From positions 1 through 64,000 of the forward strand of contig CALXAP010000007.1 in the NCBI GenBank assembly GCA_944386325.1: a stretch of DNA of 64,000 bases, written 5' to 3'. This document shows positions 39,615 through 47,337 of the stretch, piece by piece. Numbering within the stretch: position 1 is the stretch's first letter; each line of letters begins with the position of its first letter. A program made the position numbers and the translations under genes. The notes beneath the pieces are model-generated. The model worked only from the letters and a program-made list of their open reading frames with translations, had not been told where the DNA came from and did not search any database. Source of the DNA: an uncultured Clostridia bacterium (GTDB taxonomy: Bacteria; Bacillota; Clostridia; TANB77; CAG-508).

Positions 39615-40814
39615 ATGTTAAAAAGGGAAATATATTTATCTAGGATAAGAGGGTTTTATGATAGTGATTTAGTTAAGATTTTAGTAGGGATAAGAAGATG
39701 TGGAAAATCAGTTATATTAAAACAAATTATTGATGAAATAAAAGAAAAGGGTATACAGGAAGATCATATATTGTATATAAATTTTGAATTTGTAGAATTT
39801 GAAGATTTAAAAGATTATAAGAAATTAAATGATTATATTAAAGAAAAAATAAAAGATAATAAAGAATATTATGTTTTCTTAGATGAAATACAAAATGTTG
39901 AAAAATTCGAAATAGTTGTAAATTCTTTAAGAGCATCTTTAGAAAATATAAGTATTTTTATTACAGGTTCTAATAGCAAATTATTATCAAATGAACTTTC
40001 TACTGTATTATCAGGAAGATATGTATTATTTAACATATATCCTTTAACTTTTAAAGAATATATTGAATTAACAGGAAAAGATCCAAAAAATGAAGAGAAT
40101 TTTTGGGATTTTGTTAAATGGGGAGGATTACCTAATAGAGTTCAATTTACAGATGAAATAAATATTAAAGATTATTTACATAGTGTGTTTGATTCGATAA
40201 TATTAAGGGATGTAGTAGAAAGATTGGGATTAAAAGATACAACTTTATTTAATTTAATACTACAATATTTGATAGATATAACAGGTAGAGAATTTTCTGC
40301 TAATAATATAATTAAATATTTAAAAACTGAGGGTAAAATTACTTCAACTGAAACATTATATTCTTATCTTGATGCTCTATGTAAAGCTTTGATAATACAA
40401 AAAATATATAGATATGATATTCATGGAAAAGCAATATTAAAAACTTTAAATAAATACTATATGACAGATTTAGGAATTGCACAAATAAAAAATAATAATT
40501 TTGAAATTAATAAATGTTTTGCTATTGAAAATGTTGTTTTTAATGAATTAGTAGCAAGAGGTTATGAAGTATATATTGGAAAATTAAATCCAGGAGAAAT
40601 TGATTTTATTGCTAGTAAGAGTAATAAGAGAAAATATTTTCAAGTAACTTATTTATTATCAGATAAAAATGTGATAGAACGTGAATTTGGTGCATTCAAA
40701 AAGATACAAGATAATTATCCTAAGTATGTAATTTCCTTGGATAAAACAGACTTTTCACAAAATGGAGTTATACACAAAAATATAATAGATTGGTTATTAG
40801 AAGAAGATAATTAG
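39615..40814 (+). CDS. AAA_14/DUF4143 ATPase
   Basis: A 399-residue protein of the family with an N-terminal AAA domain and a C-terminal DUF4143 nuclease-like domain. It opens with LKREIYLSRIRGFYDSD. Walker A is GIRRCGKSVIL, Walker B YYVFLDEIQ, and sensor FITGSNSKLL. The C-terminal part has the GEIDFIASKSNKRKYFQVTY core (D...E-x-K-like, PD-(D/E)XK fold). Such genes are common on mobile or accessory DNA; their role is unsettled. Start chosen at ATG 39615 after AGGTGAT. A decayed copy of promoter and 5' end follows at 40870. Confidence 0.88.
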   Translation: MLKREIYLSRIRGFYDSDLVKILVGIRRCGKSVILKQIIDEIKEKGIQEDHILYINFEFVEFEDLKDYKKLNDYIKEKIKDNKEYYVFLDEIQNVEKFEIVVNSLRASLENISIFITGSNSKLLSNELSTVLSGRYVLFNIYPLTFKEYIELTGKDPKNEENFWDFVKWGGLPNRVQFTDEINIKDYLHSVFDSIILRDVVERLGLKDTTLFNLILQYLIDITGREFSANNIIKYLKTEGKITSTETLYSYLDALCKALIIQKIYRYDIHGKAILKTLNKYYMTDLGIAQIKNNNFEINKCFAIENVVFNELVARGYEVYIGKLNPGEIDFIASKSNKRKYFQVTYLLSDKNVIEREFGAFKKIQDNYPKYVISLDKTDFSQNGVIHKNIIDWLLEEDN

Positions 40815-40869
40815 CATTTTATTTCTTTCAAATCAAAAACTTCTATTAAATTTTTTGCATTTATCAGAA

Positions 40870-41080
40870 AATTGACAAACCAATATTATGATAATATACT
40901 AAAAATAGTTGATTGAAATTTTAAAAATGGAAGTATATTTATCTAGGATAAGAGGTTTTATAATAGTAATTTACTAAAAATTTTAATAGGAATAAGAAAA
41001 TGTGGAAAAATTATTTATATTAAAACAAATTATTGATAAAATAAAAGAAAATGACATACATAAAGATTCTATAATATTAA
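40870..41080 (+). pseudogene. Decayed duplicate of the DUF4143 ATPase 5' end and promoter
   Basis: Aligns by eye with 39568-39780: ATTGACAAA(C/G)CAATAT, ATGATAATATA, then GTATATTTATCTAGGATAAGAGG and AAAACAAATTATTGAT. The start codon is lost (ATTGAAATT), the frame is broken early, and similarity ends near 41080. The upstream twin operators are not duplicated. Confidence 0.85.
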
Positions 41081-41159
41081 AGATTAGTTTTAAGATATAT
41101 TAAGAAATGTGTGATATAATATATAATATGAATTAAAAAAGAGTGGAAGTGAAAATGTT

Positions 41160-41513
41160 ATGAAAAAAATTCCAAAAAATATTACTAAAATCATTAATGA
41201 ATTTATAAAAGAGGTAAATGATATTTTAGGAGATAGAGTAAAAAAAATTATATTATATGGTTCCTATGCTAGAGGAGATTTTAATAAAAATTCTGATATA
41301 GATATAATGATTTTAACAGATTTAACAGATGATGAAATAGTGCAATATAGAACTAGAATTGTGCAGTTAGCATATGATGTTGAATGGAATAATAAGTTTG
41401 ATATTCATTTATCACCATTGATTAAAAATATTGATAAGTTTAATTATTGGTTAGATGCACTGCCTTTTTATATGAATGTTCAAAATGAAGGAGTGGTATT
41501 AAGTGAGTCCTAA
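41160..41513 (+). CDS. MNT-type nucleotidyltransferase antitoxin (MntA-like)
   Basis: A 117-residue minimal nucleotidyltransferase with the signature GSYARGDFNKNSDIDIMIL (about 37-55), where two Asp residues bind metal. In characterised HEPN/MNT pairs, the MNT protein AMPylates and silences the HEPN RNase. It overlaps the HEPN gene by 11 bp, so the two are translationally coupled. SD-like GGAAG lies upstream of the ATG. Confidence 0.87.
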   Translation: MKKIPKNITKIINEFIKEVNDILGDRVKKIILYGSYARGDFNKNSDIDIMILTDLTDDEIVQYRTRIVQLAYDVEWNNKFDIHLSPLIKNIDKFNYWLDALPFYMNVQNEGVVLSES

Positions 41514-41898
41514 AGTATCAAAAGAATTATCAAAACATAGATTAGAACAAGCTAAAGAAAATTTAGAAGAAGCAGAAATATTATATAATATGAAGAAATT
41601 CAAAGGTGCAAACAATAGGGCGTATTATTCTATATTTCATAGTATAAAAGCAGTTTTAGCATTAGAACCTATTGATTTTAAAAGACATAAAGATGTAGTA
41701 GGGTATTTTAATAAAAATTATGTATATCCAGAAATTTTTCCTAGAAAAATGGGAAGTAGAATAGCAGATGCTAGATCAGTAAGAGAAGATTCAGATTATG
41801 ATGATGAATATATAGTCAAACCAGAAGAAACATTAAAACAAATAGAAACAGCAAAAGAACTCTTAAATTTAGTTGAGAAATATATTGATAATCATTAA
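41503..41898 (+). CDS. HEPN-domain toxin
   Basis: A 131-residue four-helix HEPN protein with NNRAYYSIFHSIKAVL (33-52 region), KRHKDVVGYFNKNYV, and RIADARSVREDSDYDDEY. The helix-turn pattern fits PF05168-type HEPN proteins. The usual RNase motif R-x4-6-H is not placed at the expected C-terminal helix, so catalytic activity is uncertain. It starts with GTG, AAGGAG 9 nt upstream. The partner MNT gene lies immediately upstream. Confidence 0.83.
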   Translation: MSPKVSKELSKHRLEQAKENLEEAEILYNMKKFKGANNRAYYSIFHSIKAVLALEPIDFKRHKDVVGYFNKNYVYPEIFPRKMGSRIADARSVREDSDYDDEYIVKPEETLKQIETAKELLNLVEKYIDNH

Positions 41899-41971
41899 AA
41901 TTTGTAAAAAATAGAAAATTATATTCAATCTTTTTTCAAGTAATGTATTAAAAAATAAATGTTTGCAATAA

Positions 41972-42002
41972 AAAAGGAAAATCGATTACGATTTTCCTTT
42001 TA
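41972..42002. terminator. Bidirectional terminator after the HEPN gene
   Basis: AAAGGAAAATCG, loop ATTA, CGATTTTCCTTTT, between the HEPN gene (plus) and the orphan gene 42012-42329 (minus). Confidence 0.88.
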
Positions 42003-42011
42003 AAGAGAGAA

Positions 42012-42329
42012 TTAATAATAATTTTCGAGCAATCTATAATAAATATAGATTGTTTTTTTTCGATTTTGAAATTTTGCTAAACTGTAATTTTCTTGTAAGT
42101 ATTTTTTTTCTTTGGTAAAAGTTATAACCTCTAAGCACATATGATAAAAATTATGATTGCTTTTTGTTACATAAAAAATAATTGTGGGGTTATACTTTTT
42201 GGAAGGTCTATTGTGTTTTTCAGAAAAAAATATTTTTCGAGTATCATCTGGAACCCGAAAAACTTCTACATTTCCACTACCAATTTTCCTTAACCGAATA
42301 CCTAATAGATTTACTTTTTTAAAATTCAT
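42012..42329 (-). CDS. Orphan cassette protein 4, unknown function
   Basis: A 105-residue basic protein (MNFKKVNLLGIRLRKIGSGN..., C-terminal KTIYIYYRLLENYY), not recognised; mostly beta by appearance. AAAGGAGAG is seven bases before the ATG. The promoter is TTGATT-N17-TAATAT and the leader has ATTATGTTAATTC as at 38368. It ends 10 bp from a bidirectional terminator and starts 126 bp from a hairpin element remnant. Confidence 0.6.
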   Translation of the reverse strand: MNFKKVNLLGIRLRKIGSGNVEVFRVPDDTRKIFFSEKHNRPSKKYNPTIIFYVTKSNHNFYHMCLEVITFTKEKKYLQENYSLAKFQNRKKTIYIYYRLLENYY

Positions 42330-42454
42330 TTAGCAACTCTCCTTTATGAATGAATTAACATAATATATATTACAACATTTATATAAAAAAATCAATATGA
42401 TAATATATTAAAAATGCAAAAGTTTTGATATAATAGTTACAATTCGCTGAATAT

Positions 42455-42527
42455 GATTTTGATATAACAAATTTTAAAAATATATCTAATTGCATTCAAA
42501 AGTTGTTAGCATTATCATATCAAAATC
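42455..42527. mobile_element. Hairpin element, internally deleted copy
   Basis: Left terminus GATTTTGATATAAC and right terminus ATTATCATATCAAAATC with only the inner TATCTAATTGCATTCAAAA region between. The left flank TTACAATTCGCTGAATAT resembles the conserved flank. Confidence 0.72.
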
Positions 42528-42624
42528 TATATTTGAATAATATTATATTTAAAATTTATAATAATAAAAAATATTATATATCCCTTATTAGAGGATTATT
42601 AAAAAATATTTAGGAGGGATTAGT

Positions 42625-43683
42625 GTGAAATTTGTACATATTGCAGATGTTCATTTTGATATACCTTTTTCAACATTGGCAGATAAAGATGGTTTAGATT
42701 TAAAAAGAAAATTAGAACAAAGAGATGTATTTAAAAAAGTAATAGAATATATAAAAAATAATAATATAGAATATTTATTTATATCAGGAGATTTGTATGA
42801 ACAAGAATATGTTAAAGAATCTACTATCGAATATATAAATAAAATGTTTAAAGAAATAAATAATACAAAAATATTTATTTCACCTGGAAATCATGATCCA
42901 TATTTAAATAATTCTTTTTACAAAAATTATAAATGGAATGATAATGTTTATATTTTTAATAAAGAAAATAATTATTTTAGTTTTAATAATGTGGATATTT
43001 ATGGATTTGGATTTGATGATTTTTATGTGCAAAGTTTAGATGTGGAAAAAATAAAAATAGTAGACAAAGATAAAATTAATATTTTAGTTATGCATGCAGA
43101 TTTAGATGCATCGAAAAATGGGGATAAACCATATAATCCTGTTTTAACTAAAGATTTAGAAAATTTAGGTTTTGATTATATTGCATTAGGTCATATACAT
43201 GCTACTAATTTTGAAAAAAATAAAAGAATATTATATCCTGGGTCTTTAACAAGTTTAGGTTTTGATGAATTAGGTAAACATGGAATTATTGCAGGAGATA
43301 TTACTAAAGAAAAATATAATGTTGAATTTATAGAAATTAAAGAAAACGAATTAAAAGAAATAAATATAAATGTTTCAGAATTTTCAGATGTGGAAGAATT
43401 AATACAAAAAATAAGTGAAATAATTGCAGATGAACAATTATATAAAATAGTTCTTTGTGGAAAAAGAAAATTTGATATAAATATTCAAAAAATTATTGAT
43501 ATTATTTCAGCAAAAAATTTAATAAAAATAAAAGATGAAACTGTTATAGGATATGATGTGGATAAAATTGCTAAGGAAAATAGTTTGAGAGGATATTTTG
43601 TTAGAGAAGTATTAGAGCATAAAAATGAGTATTCTAATGAAGAAATTGAAAAAGCAATTGAAATTGGACTTGAGAATTTGTAA
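42625..43683 (+). CDS. YhaO/SbcD-like DNA exonuclease subunit
   Basis: A 352-residue calcineurin-like phosphoesterase. Metal motifs: FVHIADVHFD at the N-terminus, LFISGDLYE, SPGNHDPY, VMHAD and YIALGHIHA, all intact. Such proteins are Mre11/SbcD relatives that pair with an SMC-like ATPase. The C-terminal 120 residues form the capping and ATPase-binding region. The GTG start follows AGGAGG. It is 14 bp upstream of the YhaN-like partner. Confidence 0.87.
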   Translation: MKFVHIADVHFDIPFSTLADKDGLDLKRKLEQRDVFKKVIEYIKNNNIEYLFISGDLYEQEYVKESTIEYINKMFKEINNTKIFISPGNHDPYLNNSFYKNYKWNDNVYIFNKENNYFSFNNVDIYGFGFDDFYVQSLDVEKIKIVDKDKINILVMHADLDASKNGDKPYNPVLTKDLENLGFDYIALGHIHATNFEKNKRILYPGSLTSLGFDELGKHGIIAGDITKEKYNVEFIEIKENELKEININVSEFSDVEELIQKISEIIADEQLYKIVLCGKRKFDINIQKIIDIISAKNLIKIKDETVIGYDVDKIAKENSLRGYFVREVLEHKNEYSNEEIEKAIEIGLENL

Positions 43684-43697
43684 ATAGGAGGTGTAAG

Positions 43698-45581
43698 ATG
43701 AAGATAAATAATTTAAAGATAAATGGTTTTGGAAATTTAGAGAATATAGAGATGAATTTAAAAGATGGAATAAATTTAATGAGTGAAAAAAATGAGAAAG
43801 GTAAATCTACATTTATTAAATTTATTAGTGGAATGTTTTATGGAATATCAAAAAATAAAAATGGAAAATTAATTTCTGATTATGATAAATATATGCCATG
43901 GAGTGCAAAAGAATTTTCAGGAAAATTAGAATATGAATTAGATGATAAAAGTAAGTATATAATTTTTAGAGATTTTAATAAAAAGAAAATGCAAATAATG
44001 AATGAGAAAGGACAAGATTTATCAGATAAATTTGATGTGGATAAATCAAGTGGAAGTAAGTTTTTTTATGAACAAACAAAAATGGATGAAGAATTATTTG
44101 AAAATACACTTATGGTAAAACAAGGTGAAACGAAATTAGATAATAAACAGCAAAATGTATTAATTCAAAAAATAACTAATTTAGTTTCAACAGGTAGTGA
44201 TAATATTTCATATCAAAAAGCAAAAGAAAAAATTAATAAAAAATTAGTAGAAGAAATAGGAAGTGATAGAACAACAAATAGACCAATAAATATTTTAAAT
44301 GATAAAATAAAAAAGCTTAATGAAAAAGAAAATAAAATAGAAGAATATAAAAATATATTAAAAGAAAATAGTGAAAATAAAAAAAGAATAGAAAAAGAAA
44401 TTGAAAATAAAAATAAAAAATTAGAATTATATAAAAACATGAAATTAAAATTAGATAATTTAGAAGATGAAAGAGAAAAATTAAAAGTAAATATAGACAT
44501 GAAAAATGAACAGAAAAAAGAATTGGAAGTGTTAAATAATCAATTAAGAGAAATATTAAAAGAAGAAGATAAAATATCAAAAAAGAAAAATAAATCAATG
44601 ATCTTTTTATTTATATTTTTAATTATTATTGGAATAATGTTTTATTTTATAAATTATTTAGGAAAAAATATTATATTAATTGTAGGAGCATTAATAATTG
44701 CAATAGGTATGATAACAACAATATATGATTTTGTAAAAAAGAATATAGATAAAAAAAGAATAGTTAAATCTAAAGAAGATTTAAATGTAAAAATAACAAC
44801 AATACGTGAAACTGTTGATAAAATAAGTAATGAGATTAAAAGTAAAGAACAAAAAATAGATGTGCAAAAACAAATTGAAATGGAGAATATGCAAAGAGAA
44901 TATACAAGCGGAATTTTAAAAGAAGATTCTAATGGGGTATTAAATATTTCATATGATAGAATTGTTATGGAAATATGTGAAAAAGAAGAGCAAATATCTG
45001 AGGCAAGGGTGAATTTAAATACATTAAATTTTGAAAAAAATAGAATTGAAAAAGAAATAAAAAATATTGGAGATATGGAAAAAGAAAAAAAAGAAATAGA
45101 TGATAGAAAAAAAGAAATAGAGTCATTAGAAAAATCTATAAAATTAGCACAAATCTGTTTAGAAAATGCATATGAAAAATTTAAAGAAAATTTAGGACCA
45201 AATTTAAAAAATAATATTTCAAAAACAATGGAGAAAATATCAAGTGGAAAATATAATAATATTTATTTAAATGATAAAAATGAATTATTATTAGAATTAA
45301 ATAATGGACAAGTAATACCTGTGGATAGACTTAGCATGGGGACAATTGATCAAATATATTTATCTTTGAGATTTAATATAATAAAAGAAACAATTAAAGA
45401 AAATATGCCAATTATTTTAGATGAAGTTTTTGCATATTATGATGATGAAAGATTAGAAAATGTATTGAAGTTTTTAAATAAAGAATATAAAGATAAGCAA
45501 ATTATTATATTATCTTGTTCAAGTAGGGAAAAAGATATATTAAATAAATTAAAAATAGAATATAATCAAATAAAAATATAA
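43698..45581 (+). CDS. YhaN/SbcC-like SMC-type ATPase with TM hairpin
   Basis: A 627-residue ATPase. Walker A NEKGKST is at about 31-37. A long coiled coil (about 185-295) is followed by two TM helices (about 300-345, FLFIFLIIIGIMFYFI and IILIVGALIIAIGMI), then another coiled coil, the signature LSMGT, and Walker B MPIILDEVFAYYDDER. In place of a zinc hook the coil apex carries the membrane hairpin, as in Bacillus YhaN-type proteins, which would tether the complex to the membrane. It is partner of the nuclease just upstream. Confidence 0.85.
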   Translation: MKINNLKINGFGNLENIEMNLKDGINLMSEKNEKGKSTFIKFISGMFYGISKNKNGKLISDYDKYMPWSAKEFSGKLEYELDDKSKYIIFRDFNKKKMQIMNEKGQDLSDKFDVDKSSGSKFFYEQTKMDEELFENTLMVKQGETKLDNKQQNVLIQKITNLVSTGSDNISYQKAKEKINKKLVEEIGSDRTTNRPINILNDKIKKLNEKENKIEEYKNILKENSENKKRIEKEIENKNKKLELYKNMKLKLDNLEDEREKLKVNIDMKNEQKKELEVLNNQLREILKEEDKISKKKNKSMIFLFIFLIIIGIMFYFINYLGKNIILIVGALIIAIGMITTIYDFVKKNIDKKRIVKSKEDLNVKITTIRETVDKISNEIKSKEQKIDVQKQIEMENMQREYTSGILKEDSNGVLNISYDRIVMEICEKEEQISEARVNLNTLNFEKNRIEKEIKNIGDMEKEKKEIDDRKKEIESLEKSIKLAQICLENAYEKFKENLGPNLKNNISKTMEKISSGKYNNIYLNDKNELLLELNNGQVIPVDRLSMGTIDQIYLSLRFNIIKETIKENMPIILDEVFAYYDDERLENVLKFLNKEYKDKQIIILSCSSREKDILNKLKIEYNQIKI

Positions 45582-45603
45582 AATTTATGAGGGGTGAAAT
45601 TAA

Positions 45604-46545
45604 ATGATTAAAATATATAACACAAACGAAGATACAAAAAAATTAGAAGAGGTAAAAGAATATAAAAAAGGTGCATGGATAAGTTTAGTTTCCCCCAGTG
45701 AAGAAGAAATACAAGAAGTTTGTAATGCAATAGATTTAGAAGAAGAATTTTTAAGATATCCTCTAGACTACGAGGAAAAAGCCAGAATAGATAAAGAAGA
45801 TGAAAATGTTTTATTTATAATTGATGTTCCAATTATAGAAATGGATAAAGATAATAAAGTGTATACTACAATGCCACTTGGTATGATTGTAGTTCGTGAT
45901 GATTATTTTGTTACAGTTTCTTTAAAACAAAATAGAGTAATAAGTAATTTTGAAAATGGAGTAATAAAAGGATTATATACATTTAAGAAAACTCGTTTTA
46001 TATTACAAATTTTATATTCAAATGCTTCTTTGTATTTAAATTTGTTAAAACAAATAAACAGAGAAACTGAAATAGCTGAAAATGTATTACAAAGATCTAT
46101 GAAAAATAAAGAATTAATAAAATTACTTAGTATGGAAAAAAGTTTGGTTTATTTTACAACATCACTTAAATCAAACGAAGCTGTAATGGAGAGAACATTA
46201 AGGGGAAGAATTGTAAAATTATATGATGAAGATGAAGATATACTAGAGGATGCAATAGTTGAAAATAAGCAGGCAATAGAAATGGGAAAAATATATAGTG
46301 ATATATTAAATAGTACAATGGATGCATATGCGTCAATTATTTCAAATAATTTGAATACTGTAATGAAGAAATTAACATCTGTTACAATTGTACTTTCTAT
46401 ACCTACAATGATAGGTAGTTTTTGGGGAATGAATATAGCACTTCCTTTAACTAGTAATCCATTTGCATTTCCAATGATAATATTATTTGCTGTTTTTATT
46501 TCTTTCTTGCTAGCATTGTGGTTAAAAAGAAAAGGAATGTTCTAA
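45604..46545 (+). CDS. corA: CorA-family magnesium transporter
   Basis: A 313-residue protein with a large cytoplasmic N-terminal funnel, a long stalk helix and two C-terminal TM helices (about 253-273 and 283-306). The GMN selectivity motif (FWGMNIALPL) lies between them, and the positive WLKRKG tail stays inside. It works as a pentamer for Mg2+ (or Co2+) uptake. SD GAGGGG precedes the ATG. It is 22 bp after the YhaN-like gene, probably one transcript. Confidence 0.94.
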   Translation: MIKIYNTNEDTKKLEEVKEYKKGAWISLVSPSEEEIQEVCNAIDLEEEFLRYPLDYEEKARIDKEDENVLFIIDVPIIEMDKDNKVYTTMPLGMIVVRDDYFVTVSLKQNRVISNFENGVIKGLYTFKKTRFILQILYSNASLYLNLLKQINRETEIAENVLQRSMKNKELIKLLSMEKSLVYFTTSLKSNEAVMERTLRGRIVKLYDEDEDILEDAIVENKQAIEMGKIYSDILNSTMDAYASIISNNLNTVMKKLTSVTIVLSIPTMIGSFWGMNIALPLTSNPFAFPMIILFAVFISFLLALWLKRKGMF

Positions 46546-46552
46546 TACAATT

Positions 46553-46612
46553 AGTGAATAATGAATAGTGAATGGTGAATGGTGAATAATGGTATGTTTA
46601 AGAAATTTCTTC
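46553..46612. repeat. GTGAATGGTGAAT repeat, copy A
   Basis: AATAATGAATAGTGAATGGTG and onward through GGTATGTTTAAGAAATTTCTTCGAAGAA. It is directly joined to palindrome copy 9. A nearly identical direct copy stands at 49707-49766, on the other side of the ABC transporter genes. An inverted short relative (CATTCACTATTCACTAC) is near 23737. Confidence 0.8.
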
Positions 46613-46620
46613 GAAGAAAC

Positions 46621-46639
46621 GGGCGAACAGTGTTCGCCC
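46621..46639. repeat. GGGCGAACA palindrome copy 9
   Basis: Perfect GGGCGAACAGTGTTCGCCC followed by GTACG. It lies within the short space between corA and the convergent ABC ATPase gene and may act as terminator for both. Confidence 0.9.
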
Positions 46640-46647
46640 GTACGATT

Positions 46648-47310
46648 TTAAATAATTTTTCCATCTTCTATTTTTATAATTCTATCAGCTAATTTGGCAA
46701 TTTCTAAATTGTGTGTAATCATTATAATTGTTTGATTATATTCTTCATTAGCTTTTTTTAATAATTGTATAATTTCATTACTTGATTTAGAATCTAAATT
46801 TCCTGTTGGTTCATCTGCTAAAATTATTTTTGGCTCTATCATTAACGCTCTTCCTATTGCTACTTTTTGTTGCTGTCCTCCTGATAATTCATTAGGTAAA
46901 TGTTTTCTTCTATTATCTATATTTAAAAATTTTATTATGTTATCAAATTTTTCTTTATCTATTTTTTTCCTATCAAGTTCTAATGGTAATAGTATATTTT
47001 CTTCTGCATTTAATGTTGGTATTAAATTATAAAATTGATAAATTATTCCTATTTTTTCTCTTCTTAATATTGTTAATTCTTTTTTACTCATTTCATACAT
47101 GTTTTTTTCATAAAAATATACTTGGCCATTAGTTGGTTTTTCAAGACCTGCAATTGTGTGTAAAAGTGTGGATTTACCACTACCTGATGGACCAATAACT
47201 GCAATAAATTCTCCTTCTTCTACTTCAAAAGATATATTGTTTAAAGCTATAACTTGAGCTTCATTTTTTCCATAAATTTTACTTACATTTTCTACTTTTA
47301 AAATATTCAT
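46648..47310 (-). CDS. ABC transporter ATPase (LolD/MacB-type)
   Basis: A 220-residue ATPase: Walker A GPSGSGKSTLLH, Q-loop YQFYNLIPTL, signature LSGGQQQKVAIGRAL, Walker B IILADEPTGNLD, and switch ITHN. The N-terminal KNEAQVIALNNISFEVEEGE is typical of mechanotransmission exporters. It is the second gene of the operon, 27 bp after the FtsX-like permease. These systems usually export peptides, lipoproteins or antibiotics, or sense them. Confidence 0.92.
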   Translation of the reverse strand: MNILKVENVSKIYGKNEAQVIALNNISFEVEEGEFIAVIGPSGSGKSTLLHTIAGLEKPTNGQVYFYEKNMYEMSKKELTILRREKIGIIYQFYNLIPTLNAEENILLPLELDRKKIDKEKFDNIIKFLNIDNRRKHLPNELSGGQQQKVAIGRALMIEPKIILADEPTGNLDSKSSNEIIQLLKKANEEYNQTIIMITHNLEIAKLADRIIKIEDGKII

Positions 47311-47337
47311 TGTTTTTCTCCTAATATATTAATAATA

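Noticed and set aside
44213-44598. Minus-strand hydrophobic ORFs inside the YhaN-like gene
   Set aside because: Antisense of the Lys/Glu-rich coiled coil; no SD and no independent support.
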